A stretch of 64,000 nucleotides of DNA from Clostridia bacterium (GCA_003246295.1 QKAS01000032.1:62001-126000), one strand, 5' to 3'. Positions 8,640 through 18,801 are shown, counted from the first letter of the stretch. Notes: generated from the sequence alone by a model not told the origin. Made by a program: numbers and translations.

Positions 8640-10802
8640 CTATTCTTCTATAATTTTAAAAATTTTAATAGCATCCTTTAACTGAGTCGCTTTTTCTTCA
8701 AGCTGTCCCGCTTCTCCACTCAACATTTCTATCGTTTTTTCCTGTCGTCCAACCGCTGTCAGTACTTCTGTCGAAGATGCCGCTGTTTCTTCAAGCACTG
8801 CAGATATACTTTCGATTGCACCCATTGTTGCTTCTTTTGCCTCATTCATGCCTTCCGCTTCCTGCACAATTTTTGTGATGGTATCTTTAAGGTGATCCAT
8901 CTGCATGGTAACATCAGCAAAAGAATTGATTGTCTGATTCAATGCATCTTCCTGAGAGGATATCATTTCACCTGATTGCTTCACAATGTTTGCAGTATCA
9001 TCCATTTTAATCTGTATATTTCCAATAATTTTAGTAATCTGTGCAGATGCATTCATAGAGCCAACTGCAAGTTTTCTGATTTCTTCTGCAACGACTGCAA
9101 ATCCTCTTCCTGCTTCCCCAGCCCTTGCTGCTTCAATGGAAGCATTCAAAGCTAATAAATTTGTCTGATCCGCAATCTCATTCATCGTTTCTGTAATTGA
9201 GTTAATCTCCCTCGATTGTAAAGACAGATCTGCCATTTCTTCCATCGCTGTTTTAGAAATACCTGTAGAAGATTTCACATTTTGTGCAAGGCTATGCATC
9301 GTAGTACTATTTTGCAGTAATATAACTTTTGTTTTTTCCGCCAGTTCGTTGATTTGTCCCGTACGCTCTACTACATTATTAATTAATGTAGATAACTCAT
9401 CCATTTTTTTCATACAGTTTTCTGCATTGCCTGCCTGTTCATTAATACCAAGCTCGATATTTCCAACAGTTTGTGAAATCTGTTTTGCATTGTCAACCAG
9501 AGAGATAGAACTTTCTGCAACATCTTTTGATGAAAGTGATACCGATTCTGTAACATCACTTACCTTTCCAATCAGTTCTTTCATTCCACCGAACATTCCT
9601 GAAAGATGTTTATTTAAAACGCCAAATTCATCTTTTCTTTTCTGTTTAATCAGTTGTGTCAAATCACCTTCTGCAGCTTTTTTAGCAATCAAATTCAGTT
9701 CATGCATCACTTTTTTTATTCCAATCGCCATAAACATGCTTAATCCTATTGCTACGATCGATGCAAGGAAAACAATCACAAATGTAAAGGTCCTGATATC
9801 ATTGGCCTGCTCTAAAATTGCACTTTGAGGTATAATACAGCAAACAACATTCTTAGTATTCCCAATTTTAGCAAATAAATATAAGTATTTTTTGTGATCC
9901 ATTTCAACATAACGATAGGATGATATTTCTTCTGAATCCAAAACAGTCTTATAAAATTCCTGATTCCCAATCTGTACCTGCCCCTGCATAATATCTGACG
10001 TGATCTCTCTACCATCCTGTGTTACCAAAGCACAGTAACTGCCTTCAGGTAAATTCATGCTTTCAATCGGTGAAGAAAGAAAAGAAGCAGCCATATCTAT
10101 GGTAATGAGGGCTGCATCCTTCATAGAACTTCCCTTCATTGTTCGACTGACACTAATTCCGTAATCCTCCTGCGTCATTTGTGTTACAGCGTCCAAAGTT
10201 TGATGTGTCCCCAGCCATACCGCCTGTCCACCTGCCGAAGCAATCAACTTTCCTTCGTTTGATTCTACTAATGTTTGAAATTGATTGTTTTCAATGGAAT
10301 TAAACGTTGAATAAGAATTTCCGTAATTACTTAAAATATGTATCCCTGTAATACTGGCATCAGACCTCTGCTTAATCAAAATTTCCTGTTTAATTTCATT
10401 TAAAGTAGTTACTTCTTCTGTTGGGTCATTTTGATAATATGCAGAATAATATTTTGTAATATTATTATCTACATATAAATCAAGCGATATTTGTTCTGCA
10501 TTTTTAAAATAAAGATCATAATACTCAGAAATTTTTGTAATTGTGTTAAAAGTTGATACCTCGTAGTTTTCCACAATAGCATTTGATGCCTTCTGGTACG
10601 AAAAAACGCCTAATAAAACAATAAAAAGAACTGGAATCAGACTCACAAACATAATTTTTCCACCAATACCAAAACGTATCCGCTTCTCTGTTTGAATCAT
10701 TCCTGTTCTTTTAGACTCTTTTTTTGTACTCATTTTCCTTTTTAATGCTTTTTGCCCAAATTTAACCAGGGCGCCATTTTTTGCCGCTCTTTTCTTCTGC
10801 AT
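8640..10802 (-). CDS. Methyl-accepting chemotaxis protein
   Basis: Transmembrane chemoreceptor of 720 aa. A basic cytoplasmic N-terminus is followed by a hydrophobic segment near residues 48-70. A ~270-residue extracellular region looks like a double Cache ligand-binding domain. A second membrane segment lies near 340-362, then a HAMP domain and the signalling domain with the conserved hairpin tip around [20 protein letters not shown] (about 540-570). The ligand cannot be told from sequence. A GAGG site lies about 9 nt before the ATG. No chemotaxis or flagellar structural genes occur next to it, so the receptor is an orphan that presumably acts on a core Che system elsewhere. Confidence 0.93.
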   Translation of the reverse strand: MQKKRAAKNGALVKFGQKALKRKMSTKKESKRTGMIQTEKRIRFGIGGKIMFVSLIPVLFIVLLGVFSYQKASNAIVENYEVSTFNTITKISEYYDLYFKNAEQISLDLYVDNNITKYYSAYYQNDPTEEVTTLNEIKQEILIKQRSDASITGIHILSNYGNSYSTFNSIENNQFQTLVESNEGKLIASAGGQAVWLGTHQTLDAVTQMTQEDYGISVSRTMKGSSMKDAALITIDMAASFLSSPIESMNLPEGSYCALVTQDGREITSDIMQGQVQIGNQEFYKTVLDSEEISSYRYVEMDHKKYLYLFAKIGNTKNVVCCIIPQSAILEQANDIRTFTFVIVFLASIVAIGLSMFMAIGIKKVMHELNLIAKKAAEGDLTQLIKQKRKDEFGVLNKHLSGMFGGMKELIGKVSDVTESVSLSSKDVAESSISLVDNAKQISQTVGNIELGINEQAGNAENCMKKMDELSTLINNVVERTGQINELAEKTKVILLQNSTTMHSLAQNVKSSTGISKTAMEEMADLSLQSREINSITETMNEIADQTNLLALNASIEAARAGEAGRGFAVVAEEIRKLAVGSMNASAQITKIIGNIQIKMDDTANIVKQSGEMISSQEDALNQTINSFADVTMQMDHLKDTITKIVQEAEGMNEAKEATMGAIESISAVLEETAASSTEVLTAVGRQEKTIEMLSGEAGQLEEKATQLKDAIKIFKIIEE

Positions 10803-10881
10803 TTTTTGTTACCTCTTTTCTCTCTTCTCTCTGTTTATTCTGTTCCAATACTTCTGCTGTGTTTTAACAGAACAAACAATA

Positions 10882-10910
10882 ATAGCTTAAGCCTTTTGAG
10901 CTTAAGCTAT
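10882..10910 (-). terminator. Putative terminator after the two-component operon
   Basis: A perfect 10-bp inverted repeat (ATAGCTTAAG / CTTAAGCTAT) with a 9-nt loop is followed on the minus strand by a T-rich but interrupted tract (TTGTTTGTT). It could instead be an operator for the downstream chemoreceptor gene; the rest of this 205-bp gap shows nothing recognisable. Confidence 0.5.
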
Positions 10911-11007
10911 CTACAACATCATACTATGAAACTGTCATTTAAGAAATAAACTAATTAGCCTAAATTTTCGATTAATTTTTGTATAAGAGTGCTAAGTTTT
11001 AGTAAAA

Positions 11008-13386
11008 TCAAGCTGGTAATTTGCGAAAACTCAACATGATTTTAAACAAGTCACCGTCCAGATAAATTTCAAAAGTTCCTCCCTGCAGCTGTGTTAAATC
11101 TTTTGCAATTGATAGGCCAAGTCCGCTTCCTTCTGTACTTCTTGCCACATCTCCACGGATAAATCTTTCTGTCAAATCATTTGCATCAAAATTCAAAGGT
11201 TGTCTGGAAATATTTTTTACAGAAAATGTTACATAGGAATCGTTATTTTTGATTTCTTCCGAAATATCAATATATACTCTTGTATTCTCCATAGCATATT
11301 TCTCAACATTTTTAAATAAGTTTTCAATAACACGCCATATATGTCTGCTATCCGCTTCAATTACTACTGGCTGATCGGGAATGTTCAAAACAATACTTAA
11401 ATTCTTCTTTTCAAAATTTTCCGAGAACTCGCCAAGCGTCTGGTTCAATAATTCGATAAAATTAAGTCTTGTTATTTGCAACGTTACATTCCCCGAAGAA
11501 ATTTTTGATGCTTCCACAAGATCCTCTGTCAATTGTTTTAATCTTTGAGACTTCGATTCCAGAATTTCTATATATTTCTTAACATTTTCATCTTCTATAT
11601 TTTCACGTTTTAATAAATTGACATAATTAATAATAGAAGTCAGGGGTGTTTTTATATCATGAGATACATTCGTAATCAAATCTGCTTTTAGTCTTTCATC
11701 TTTCATACTTGTCTCAACTGCATGCCTTACAGCATCACCCATGGTATTTACAGCATTGGCCAAAAACAAAACATCACCATGCATCCCTTTTGTATCAATC
11801 TGACAGGACATATCGCCTTCTTTAATCTGTTCAACACCACTTATGATTCTTTGTTTTGCTTTATTTTCAGCAAATAAATACATTCCTATTACTAAATCGA
11901 AAAGAAAAACAATACCAATTCCTGTCCATCCAGATAGTACAAATATTAAATTAATCAGCAGAAACAAAAGATAAGGAATCCAAGTCCTTGCTATCGTTGA
12001 ACCATTGTCACACATTCTAAAAAAGATTTTTTTAATTTGTCTGAATAAGAATCGAATAAAACGAATCAATTTTATGATTATTTTTCGCGTCAGGCTGTTT
12101 TTCCATAATGACTTTGCCTTGATTCTACGCACCAGACTAAGATAAAAATACATAAATGCAATATGAAATGACAGAATACCAAGTACAGCGCCAATAATAA
12201 AAATGAATTTATTGCTTTCAACCTCATAGAGCCAGTTCATGGAAAGTGCTGCAACAATTCCAGTTGCGGCACAGATCATAACTGCTACAAATACAGAACA
12301 TTCCGTATTACAAAGGTCAAATCCAGTTAGTTGTATCATGGAATTTCGATTTGTTTTTCCTGCAAGTGATGTAATAATCACAAAACATAACAAATATAAA
12401 ACAACACTGATCAACAACAAAATAATAAAAGGCTCAATATATGGCATTACAACATTATAATTATGATATCCATTTGCGAACCCATCTCCATTAGGATACG
12501 CTGTATCGATACCAATCATAATTTTATAATTATCCGTAAATGCATATTCATATTCATTTAAATAGCCTGTAAATTCTTCTTCTCCGATTAATGTATCAGT
12601 ATCAAAGGATAGATTATGCGCATCATAATAAATATGTTTTCCAAGATTACGAATATAACGTTCTGCTTCCAGTTCATTCTTCATTCCAGGTATATTGGTA
12701 TAGATATTACTATTATCTTCCTGATCACCTGTAATAATATAATATCTTAGATTTGTTTTATCAACTTTGTAAATATTCTGAAATTGTCTGTATTGATAAT
12801 AATTATAGGAAAGTGATTCAATGCTTTCTTTCAGATATCCACACAATTCTTCATAACTTGTCTCATCCGTAACAAAATCCATAATAGATTCTGCATCAAC
12901 CGGCTGATATCTTTCAATCAGTTTCGCAGGATATAATCCCGTTTGATTTTGTGGAAACAATGTTTTTGTGGTCTGAGTCTCCTCATATTCAATCCCATAT
13001 TGCCCCCATCTGATCAAATCCTCAAGATAATAACTCAAGTTCCCAGAACTTGAACCATATTCGTATCTCTGTGCGAATTTTTTAACATCTATGATCTTTT
13101 TTCCGTCAAATGCGCCTTCTGTTTCCATCTGCTCTCTAATGACAGCATATCTTACCACTTCATCCACACTATCTGATAACAAATAATAAAATACATCTGT
13201 ATCCTCAAACTGACCACTAGAATCAAACAAGTCTATTCCATATTGATATGTACCATAAATACCAGAAACAGGTACTGACGAGAACAGAAACATGACTGAA
13301 ATACAGACTGCGATCGCACATATGCTGATGTTTTGAAATACTAGAAAACAAAATTTACTTTTTTTGCTATAGATAAAATTTGTCAT
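11008..13386 (-). CDS. Membrane sensor histidine kinase
   Basis: Large sensor kinase of 792 aa, partner of the response regulator that ends 9 nt upstream. One membrane segment near residues 15-37 precedes an unusually large extracytoplasmic region (about 40-325). A cluster of several hydrophobic helices follows (about 325-510), then a HAMP-like linker, a HisKA domain with the H-box SHDIKTPLTS (phospho-acceptor His576) and an HATPase domain ending with GSGLGLSIAKDL. The kinase thus joins an outside sensor domain to a polytopic module. AAGGGG lies upstream of its ATG. The signal is unknown; kinases of this build in Firmicutes often watch the envelope or antimicrobial peptides, which is only a suggestion here. 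Confidence 0.9.
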   Translation of the reverse strand: MTNFIYSKKSKFCFLVFQNISICAIAVCISVMFLFSSVPVSGIYGTYQYGIDLFDSSGQFEDTDVFYYLLSDSVDEVVRYAVIREQMETEGAFDGKKIIDVKKFAQRYEYGSSSGNLSYYLEDLIRWGQYGIEYEETQTTKTLFPQNQTGLYPAKLIERYQPVDAESIMDFVTDETSYEELCGYLKESIESLSYNYYQYRQFQNIYKVDKTNLRYYIITGDQEDNSNIYTNIPGMKNELEAERYIRNLGKHIYYDAHNLSFDTDTLIGEEEFTGYLNEYEYAFTDNYKIMIGIDTAYPNGDGFANGYHNYNVVMPYIEPFIILLLISVVLYLLCFVIITSLAGKTNRNSMIQLTGFDLCNTECSVFVAVMICAATGIVAALSMNWLYEVESNKFIFIIGAVLGILSFHIAFMYFYLSLVRRIKAKSLWKNSLTRKIIIKLIRFIRFLFRQIKKIFFRMCDNGSTIARTWIPYLLFLLINLIFVLSGWTGIGIVFLFDLVIGMYLFAENKAKQRIISGVEQIKEGDMSCQIDTKGMHGDVLFLANAVNTMGDAVRHAVETSMKDERLKADLITNVSHDIKTPLTSIINYVNLLKRENIEDENVKKYIEILESKSQRLKQLTEDLVEASKISSGNVTLQITRLNFIELLNQTLGEFSENFEKKNLSIVLNIPDQPVVIEADSRHIWRVIENLFKNVEKYAMENTRVYIDISEEIKNNDSYVTFSVKNISRQPLNFDANDLTERFIRGDVARSTEGSGLGLSIAKDLTQLQGGTFEIYLDGDLFKIMLSFRKLPA

Positions 13387-13395
13387 AGAAACCCC

Positions 13396-14094
13396 TTATT
13401 GTTTCTCGATTTTATAACCTACGCCCCATACCACTTTTAAATATCTTGGTTCTTTTGGATTGATTTCTATCTTTTCTCTGATGTGTCTAATATGAACGGC
13501 TACAGTATTATCTGCTCCTATTGCTTCTTCATTCCATATGTTCTCATAAATCTGATCAATAGAATATACTCTTCCCTGATTTTTGACAAGCAATAATAAG
13601 ATGTTATATTCAATTGGGGTCAGTCTGACTGTTTCATCATCTACTGTCACTTCTTTTGTTTCGTCATTCATAACCAAACCACCAACAGAATAAATATGTT
13701 GATTGTCTTCCTGCAGATTTCCAAGTTTTGTATATCTTCGAAGGTGAGACTTGACCCTTGCAACGAGTTCCAAAGGGTTAAATGGTTTGGAAACATAGTC
13801 ATCAGCACCGATATTCAAACCTAATATTTTATCTGCATCTTCTGTTTTGGCTGACAAAATAATAATTGGAATACTGCTGACTTCCCTTATTTTTAATGTT
13901 GCATGAATTCCATCCAAACGCGGCATCATGACATCAATAATTAAAAGGTGCACTTCATTGCTTTTCAGCAGTTTGATTGCCTCTTCACCATCATACGCTT
14001 TAATAATATGATACCCTTCCTGTTCAAGATAAATCGCTATCGCGTCAACAATTTCTTTATCATCATCACACACAAGTATATTAATCATCTTCAT
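13396..14094 (-). CDS. OmpR/PhoB-family response regulator
   Basis: DNA-binding response regulator of 232 aa. The receiver domain (1-~115) has the acidic pocket CDDD at 9-12, phospho-acceptor Asp54 in LIIDVMMPRLDG and the conserved Lys in KPFNPLEL near 104. A winged-helix output domain occupies ~135-232. Two ATGs, at 14094 and 14088, are each served by one of two adjacent AGGAGG-like sites, so the protein may start at either. It is the first gene of a two-gene operon with the sensor kinase. Confidence 0.94.
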   Translation of the reverse strand: MKMINILVCDDDKEIVDAIAIYLEQEGYHIIKAYDGEEAIKLLKSNEVHLLIIDVMMPRLDGIHATLKIREVSSIPIIILSAKTEDADKILGLNIGADDYVSKPFNPLELVARVKSHLRRYTKLGNLQEDNQHIYSVGGLVMNDETKEVTVDDETVRLTPIEYNILLLLVKNQGRVYSIDQIYENIWNEEAIGADNTVAVHIRHIREKIEINPKEPRYLKVVWGVGYKIEKQ

Positions 14095-14173
14095 CCTCCT
14101 GTCCCTCCTTTTAAGATAACATTAGAATTTTAAGTTACTGAATTAAAATCAATTAATTTTTTATTAAGACTTA

Positions 14174-15013
14174 TTATAACAACCCAAGAAAAGCGCCTAA
14201 ATTTCCTCTTTTCCCATTCGTTGCACGATGCGAGAACAAATATTCTGAATGACAGCAAGTACAAAGATCAGTTACACTAATATTTCGTTCTAAAATTCCA
14301 CTCAATAATAATATCTTCCTATTTGCTTCCCAAAGATTTAATTGAAAATTACCACTTTCATTTGTTTTAACTACTTCATGATAGTCATTTGGAAATATTT
14401 TCTTAAATTCCAACGCCACTTCAGCACCTACTTCATAACAGTTTTCACAAATAGATGGACCGATTCCTGCAATTAGATTCGCAGGGTCTGTTCCAAAATT
14501 CTTTTTCATCGCTTCTACTGTTTTTTTCCCAATCTGTTTTACAGTCCCTCTCCATCCCGAATGTGTCAGACCAATTGCTTTATTCACAGGGTCAAGAAAA
14601 TATAACGGAACACAGTCTGCATAAAATGTAGCCAATATAATCCCCGGTTCATTTGTTATCATACCATCTGTATCAAAAAAATCTTTCTTTCTTGTAATCC
14701 CTTTTCCTGCGTCTTCTTTTGTAATGACACGTACTTGATCAAGGTGTGTCTGATCCGAAAAAACAAATTCTTCTATACTACAATTTAAAATATCTGCAAT
14801 TTTATTGAAGTTTTTTATTACATTTTCTTGTGCATCTCCGCGATTAAGGCCTAGATTCATGCTCGCAAATATTCCTTCGCTATAACCACCTGTTCTGGTA
14901 GAAAATAAATGTCTGACCAGTCCACTATTGGTAAATGCAGGAAATGTCAGGTATTCTGCTTTATCTTTATAGTTTATATCAAAAGTCTGAGTAACTATTT
15001 CATTCTTATTCAT
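14174..15013 (-). CDS. pgeF: Peptidoglycan editing factor PgeF (YfiH/LACC1 family)
   Basis: Cytoplasmic zinc-dependent enzyme of the YfiH/YlmD/LACC1 family (279 aa). Members act as laccase-like or purine-nucleoside enzymes; in E. coli PgeF removes L-Ser-containing errors from peptidoglycan precursors. The metal-ligand motifs are all present: ADCVPLYFLD, LTHSGWRGT and the C-terminal CTCCHSEYLFSHR. I chose the ATG at 15013 because AAAGGAG lies 5 nt upstream; longer in-frame starts run back into yraN. It is the last gene of the rnhB-FliK-like-FlhB-C-yraN-pgeF run. Confidence 0.92.
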   Translation of the reverse strand: MNKNEIVTQTFDINYKDKAEYLTFPAFTNSGLVRHLFSTRTGGYSEGIFASMNLGLNRGDAQENVIKNFNKIADILNCSIEEFVFSDQTHLDQVRVITKEDAGKGITRKKDFFDTDGMITNEPGIILATFYADCVPLYFLDPVNKAIGLTHSGWRGTVKQIGKKTVEAMKKNFGTDPANLIAGIGPSICENCYEVGAEVALEFKKIFPNDYHEVVKTNESGNFQLNLWEANRKILLLSGILERNISVTDLCTCCHSEYLFSHRATNGKRGNLGAFLGLL

Positions 15014-15023
15014 AAAAACTCCT

Positions 15024-15377
15024 TTATGACTGATGGTAAAATGCATTTTGATACCACTCAATATTATCCTTTAAAATAGCAATAACATCATAACGAATAG
15101 GCATCTGATCCGAAATGCGGTGTCGGTACCTGTAAAAATCTGCTACCATACATATTTTCCTTTGCTTTGCCCATGTGACTGCTTCCACTGGATGTCCCGC
15201 AACCTGAGTCTTTCTATATTTCACCTCTGCAAAAACAAGATAGCCATTATGGTATCCTATAATATCAATTTCACCCTGCCTGTTTCTGAAATTAGTTTCA
15301 ACGACTTTCATCCCATTTTCTGTTAAATACTTTGCGGCTAATACTTCATACTGACTACCAACTTCGCGTTGATTCAT
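15024..15377 (-). CDS. yraN: UPF0102 / YraN family protein
   Basis: Small protein (117 aa) with an endonuclease-like fold. It shows the family signature: an N-terminal helix with GSQYEVLAAKYL, then NFRNRQGEIDIIG (the Glu-x-Asp of a PD-(D/E)xK-type site) and LVFAEVKYRK. The function is not settled; a role in DNA processing has been proposed from the fold. Its ATG overlaps the TGA of the FlhB-C-like gene (ATGA), indicating translational coupling, and AAAGGA is positioned upstream. Confidence 0.9.
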   Translation of the reverse strand: MNQREVGSQYEVLAAKYLTENGMKVVETNFRNRQGEIDIIGYHNGYLVFAEVKYRKTQVAGHPVEAVTWAKQRKICMVADFYRYRHRISDQMPIRYDVIAILKDNIEWYQNAFYHQS

Positions 15378-15685
15378 AAAGAGTCCTTTTTCGTAGGCGT
15401 ATCCTGCTTCATTTTTGCTTTTATTTTATCCATACTATCAACAAATACCAGAATTTCAGCTACTACTTCATATAGCTCTGGTGGAATCATGTCTCCAATC
15501 TCCAGCCTGGATAATGTGTTGGCGAGTTTATCATCCTTATGGATTGGAATATTCGATTCCTTTGCTTTTTCAATGATGCGCTCCGCAAGTTCTCCTCTTC
15601 CTGACGCAATGACTGTTGGTGCTTCATTTTGAGGATCATATTCCAGTGCTACAGCCTGTTTTGGCTTTTTATTTGTTTTATCCAT
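15374..15685 (-). CDS. FlhB C-terminal-domain-like protein (EscU/YscU/HrcU-type switch domain)
   Basis: A 103-aa soluble protein that matches the part of FlhB/YscU lying after the self-cleaving NPTH loop: VALEYDPQNEAPTVIASGRG, ELAERIIEKAKESNIPI and a C-terminal PELYEVVAEILVFV. No membrane domain and no NPTH site are present, so it equals a free-standing cleaved FlhB C-domain. It corresponds in position and size to ylqH, beside rnhB and rbgA, in Bacillus. It sits 23 nt after a FliK-like gene, the natural partner of FlhB-C. The ATG at 15685 has AGGTGG upstream; a GTG at 15700 is possible but lacks one. Confidence 0.85.
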   Translation of the reverse strand: MDKTNKKPKQAVALEYDPQNEAPTVIASGRGELAERIIEKAKESNIPIHKDDKLANTLSRLEIGDMIPPELYEVVAEILVFVDSMDKIKAKMKQDTPTKKDSL

Positions 15686-15708
15686 ATTAAAATCACCCAC
15701 CTGACTGA

Positions 15709-17451
15709 TTATGCTCTGACATCAAATGAAAATTCAGAGATAAGAGAAATTCCTTTATCCTGTGAAATCATTTCATTGATCAAATTTACCTCTGTATCCG
15801 AAATGCTCAGATCTGCATGTAATTGATAACCTCTTTTTTGCAAATGTTCATCCAAAATGGGCAGATGATCTTCAATTAATTTTAAACATGCTTCGTCTTC
15901 CAATTTAAAGTTCGTGTTAACCTTTTCTCCTTGAAGGGTAACATATACATCTACTTTTCCAAGATGTTCCATATCCAAGTGTAAAAATGCGCTGATGGTA
16001 TCATGACTTCCAGCCAGACTTTTTTTCCTGGAATATACGTATAATTCACCATGTGCCGCTTCATCGCTCATCTTCAAAGGAAGTTGAACATATTGTAGCA
16101 CCTGGTTCAAATGGTGCATAAAATCAACGTTTTGTGTAAGAGAATTTATCTGCTTTAGCAAAGGCGCATATTTTTCATCCATTGCCGCAAGCATTTGCGA
16201 TATTTTACTCGTCTGTGAATGCATTGTTTCATAAAGACTGCTGATTTTTCCTTCTTGACCAACTTGTTCAGGTGCTATCAGCCATTGTGATAGAAGGGAA
16301 TCTTTTAATATATTTTGAAACTCCTTACTTTGAACGAATGTGTTCCATTCCTCATGCACAGATAACTGGCTGTTTGATAAGATTTCTTGTGTAAGTCTAA
16401 AGAGTTGATATGGGCTAAGTTCTTTATTTTCCAGCATTGCAGGTAAGGATTCTGGTAATCGTTCTCCTGTAATTAGCTGCCGTATCCGTGTCTCAAGTTC
16501 CGATTCTGGACTTGCACTTCGGATTACTTCTGAATTATCAGGAAGCTGAACTTGGGCCAAATTCTGATTTTTATCTAATCCTTCTTCTGGAAAGTCATTC
16601 ACTTGAAACATCACCGCGCGATTCTCTCCTCCAAGATTTGAAGAAGCCTGTGCTCTGCCATTATCTTCCAAATGTATTTCCAACTGAGTCAAAATGTTTT
16701 CAAACTTTTGTTCCGTTAGAAAGTCTGCCCTTGTTCCTTGTGAAAAAATCGTAGCTAGTTTTTGTAAAAGATCATTTTGAGGCGTTGACTGTATATGGAT
16801 ATCCTCACTTACCAAATCAGAAAATTCATTTGCAACTTCTATGATATTTTTTAAAACACTATGTTCAAGATTTTTATACTGTTCAAATTGCTGTATCATA
16901 TCTGAAGTAACAGGTAGATTTAATTTTGACATCTGTACCAAGTCTGCAGGGGCCAATTCCATAAAATGGAGCATGGTCTTATGCATATTTTGCAACGTAT
17001 TGACATCAACTGGCATTCCTTGTCGCATCAATTCTTTCACCAACGCAATGGATTTCTCTGTTTGCGGTATTCCTGCCGCTTCGATTGCTTTATTGACATT
17101 TGGATATTGCTCCAGATTTTCAAACAGAGGCCGCAGAATCAGCTGTGAACCAAAATTTTGTTTTACTTCAAAAGACAAAAGTTTGCCTGGCAAAAGGGTA
17201 AGTTCTGAATCTATTTTTGCCCTCAGATATCCTCCTTTTTCTAATAAAAGTTCAACTTCATTTCCTTTAATAGATAACACTTCTCCTGAGACTGTCTGTC
17301 CAGCAATGAGTTGTTTTATTTCTGCCAGACTTTGTTGGCTCAATCCACCTGCTTGCTTTGCAGTAGACTGAATCGTGTCTTTCGACTGTACTTGTTCTGA
17401 AGTTACATTTTGTCCATGAAATTTAAAATAAGATGATAGATTGGATGACAT
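15709..17451 (-). CDS. FliK-like protein of the YlqG position (orphan hook-length-control homologue)
   Basis: A 580-aa protein without signal peptide or membrane segments. A glutamine- and serine-rich N-terminus is followed by a small beta domain (about 45-110, GEVLSIKGNEVELLL, LLPGKLLSFEV). A long helical middle follows, and the C-terminal region (about 460-560) resembles the FliK/Flg_hook domain: GKVDVYVTLQGEKVNTNF and LIEDHLPILDEHLQKRGYQ. FliK measures hook length and flips the specificity of FlhB; here the next gene encodes only the FlhB C-domain. Gene order matches ylqG-ylqH near rnhB in Bacillus. No other flagellar gene is in the window. The family assignment rests on pattern recognition and is moderately certain. 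Confidence 0.7.
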   Translation of the reverse strand: MSSNLSSYFKFHGQNVTSEQVQSKDTIQSTAKQAGGLSQQSLAEIKQLIAGQTVSGEVLSIKGNEVELLLEKGGYLRAKIDSELTLLPGKLLSFEVKQNFGSQLILRPLFENLEQYPNVNKAIEAAGIPQTEKSIALVKELMRQGMPVDVNTLQNMHKTMLHFMELAPADLVQMSKLNLPVTSDMIQQFEQYKNLEHSVLKNIIEVANEFSDLVSEDIHIQSTPQNDLLQKLATIFSQGTRADFLTEQKFENILTQLEIHLEDNGRAQASSNLGGENRAVMFQVNDFPEEGLDKNQNLAQVQLPDNSEVIRSASPESELETRIRQLITGERLPESLPAMLENKELSPYQLFRLTQEILSNSQLSVHEEWNTFVQSKEFQNILKDSLLSQWLIAPEQVGQEGKISSLYETMHSQTSKISQMLAAMDEKYAPLLKQINSLTQNVDFMHHLNQVLQYVQLPLKMSDEAAHGELYVYSRKKSLAGSHDTISAFLHLDMEHLGKVDVYVTLQGEKVNTNFKLEDEACLKLIEDHLPILDEHLQKRGYQLHADLSISDTEVNLINEMISQDKGISLISEFSFDVRA

Positions 17452-17466
17452 AGCTTTCCTCTTCTC

Positions 17467-18234
17467 TTATGATACTGAAACAAAATTTCCGATAAATGTC
17501 TTTCTATGAATTGGTGATGGACCATATTTTTTTAACGCTTCTATATGCGCAGCAGATCCATACCCTTTATTTGAAGCAAATGCATATTCCGGAAATATTT
17601 TATCATACTCTTCCATCATGCGGTCTCTGGTTACCTTAGCAATTATACTGGCTGCCGCAATTGAAACACTTTTGGCATCTCCTTTTATAATAGGCACCTG
17701 TGATATATCAACCCCGGGTATCGTAACCGCATCATTTAATAATATATCGGGCTTCTGAGGTAAATTCTGAATAGCCTGTCTCATAGCACGATAGGTTGCC
17801 TGTAAAATATTGATGGAATCAATCTCTTCCGGACTTGCATATCCCAGACCATATGCCACCGACCTACGAATTATTTGTTCATAGAGCTCTTCTCTTTTTG
17901 ACGCACTTAATTTTTTCGAATCATTCAGATAAAGAATCATATCCTCTCTATTCAAAATAACTGCACCTGCAACTACAGGGCCTGCAAGTGGTCCTCTGCC
18001 GACCTCATCAATACCACAAATTAAAATATCTGACGAATATTTTTCTTCATATCTGCTCATTTCTTTTGTCCTGAGCCATTCTGATTTTATAGCTTCCATT
18101 CTTTTTTCAGCTTTTGCAACCAGCGCTGCAACACCTGCTCTATCATCTGATTGATACTTATGAACAAATTCAGGCAGCATACTGTCACCTGCCGCCTGAA
18201 ACTGTTCTTTTATAATTTTTATACTTTCTTCCAT
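17467..18234 (-). CDS. rnhB: Ribonuclease HII
   Basis: Cleaves RNA in RNA-DNA hybrids and at single ribonucleotides embedded in DNA. The 255-aa protein has a ~70-residue N-terminal extension as in B. subtilis RNase HII, then the catalytic core IDEVGRGPLAGP (Asp76, Glu77), LNDSKKLS (Asp105) and the late SVSIAAASIIAKVTRD segment. A modest AGGTG site lies upstream. It follows lepB by 15 nt in the lepB-rbgA-lepB-rnhB run, a conserved Firmicutes order. Confidence 0.95.
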   Translation of the reverse strand: MEESIKIIKEQFQAAGDSMLPEFVHKYQSDDRAGVAALVAKAEKRMEAIKSEWLRTKEMSRYEEKYSSDILICGIDEVGRGPLAGPVVAGAVILNREDMILYLNDSKKLSASKREELYEQIIRRSVAYGLGYASPEEIDSINILQATYRAMRQAIQNLPQKPDILLNDAVTIPGVDISQVPIIKGDAKSVSIAAASIIAKVTRDRMMEEYDKIFPEYAFASNKGYGSAAHIEALKKYGPSPIHRKTFIGNFVSVS

Positions 18235-18249
18235 AGGGCACCTGCCTTA

Positions 18250-18801
18250 TTATTGGTGTTTCAAAATTCCAAACTTTTGAAGTGGCCAGATTCTGATAAA
18301 AGCTCTTCCAATTATTTTATTCCTGTGAATATTTCCAACACTAGGATCTCTGCTATCAGAACTATTATTCCGATTATCTCCCATTACAAAATATTCATCT
18401 TCACCAAGCGTAATTGTTTCAAAAGCCCGTCCTGGTTCTTTGATAACTTCTTTCCCATAAGATTCTTCTAATACAGAATCATTAATATAAATTTGTCCTG
18501 AAGTATCAATTCTCACGGATTCTCCTGGCAAACCAATGACTCTCTTAATGTAATAGGTCTCATCAGCGTACTCATAGGGGAACACAATAATATCAAACCT
18601 TTTAGGTTCTCTGAACCGATAACTTATTTTATCAACAATCAAATTGTCATCATTGCTCAGTGTCGTTTCCATGCTACTTCCAATGACCTGCGTTCTCTGC
18701 CCTACATAAGTAATCACAAGATAGGTAAGGCATAGCACTACTAAAAGATATAGGCTAGTACTCAGTATTTCCTTAATTACATTTTTCATGTCAACTTCCA
18801 T
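18250..18801 (-). CDS. lepB: Signal peptidase I (first of two here)
   Basis: Membrane-anchored serine protease that removes signal peptides on the outer face of the cytoplasmic membrane. The 183-aa protein has one N-terminal membrane segment (about 10-33). The catalytic Ser43 lies in GSSMETTL and Lys86 in YYIKRVIGLPGE. The conserved GDNRNNSSDSR box is near 140. An internal ATG at 18789 preceded by GGAAG is an alternative start. It is separated from rbgA by 9 nt. A second, more divergent copy lies on the other side of rbgA. Confidence 0.93.
   Translation of the reverse strand: MEVDMKNVIKEILSTSLYLLVVLCLTYLVITYVGQRTQVIGSSMETTLSNDDNLIVDKISYRFREPKRFDIIVFPYEYADETYYIKRVIGLPGESVRIDTSGQIYINDSVLEESYGKEVIKEPGRAFETITLGEDEYFVMGDNRNNSSDSRDPSVGNIHRNKIIGRAFIRIWPLQKFGILKHQ

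Noticed and set aside
9349..9828. 159-codon plus-strand open frame
   Set aside because: It is antisense to the chemoreceptor signalling domain, with no independent support.
16841..17371. 176-codon plus-strand open frame
   Set aside because: It is antisense to the FliK-like gene, rich in Cys/Phe/Ser as shadows are, and lacks a start signal.
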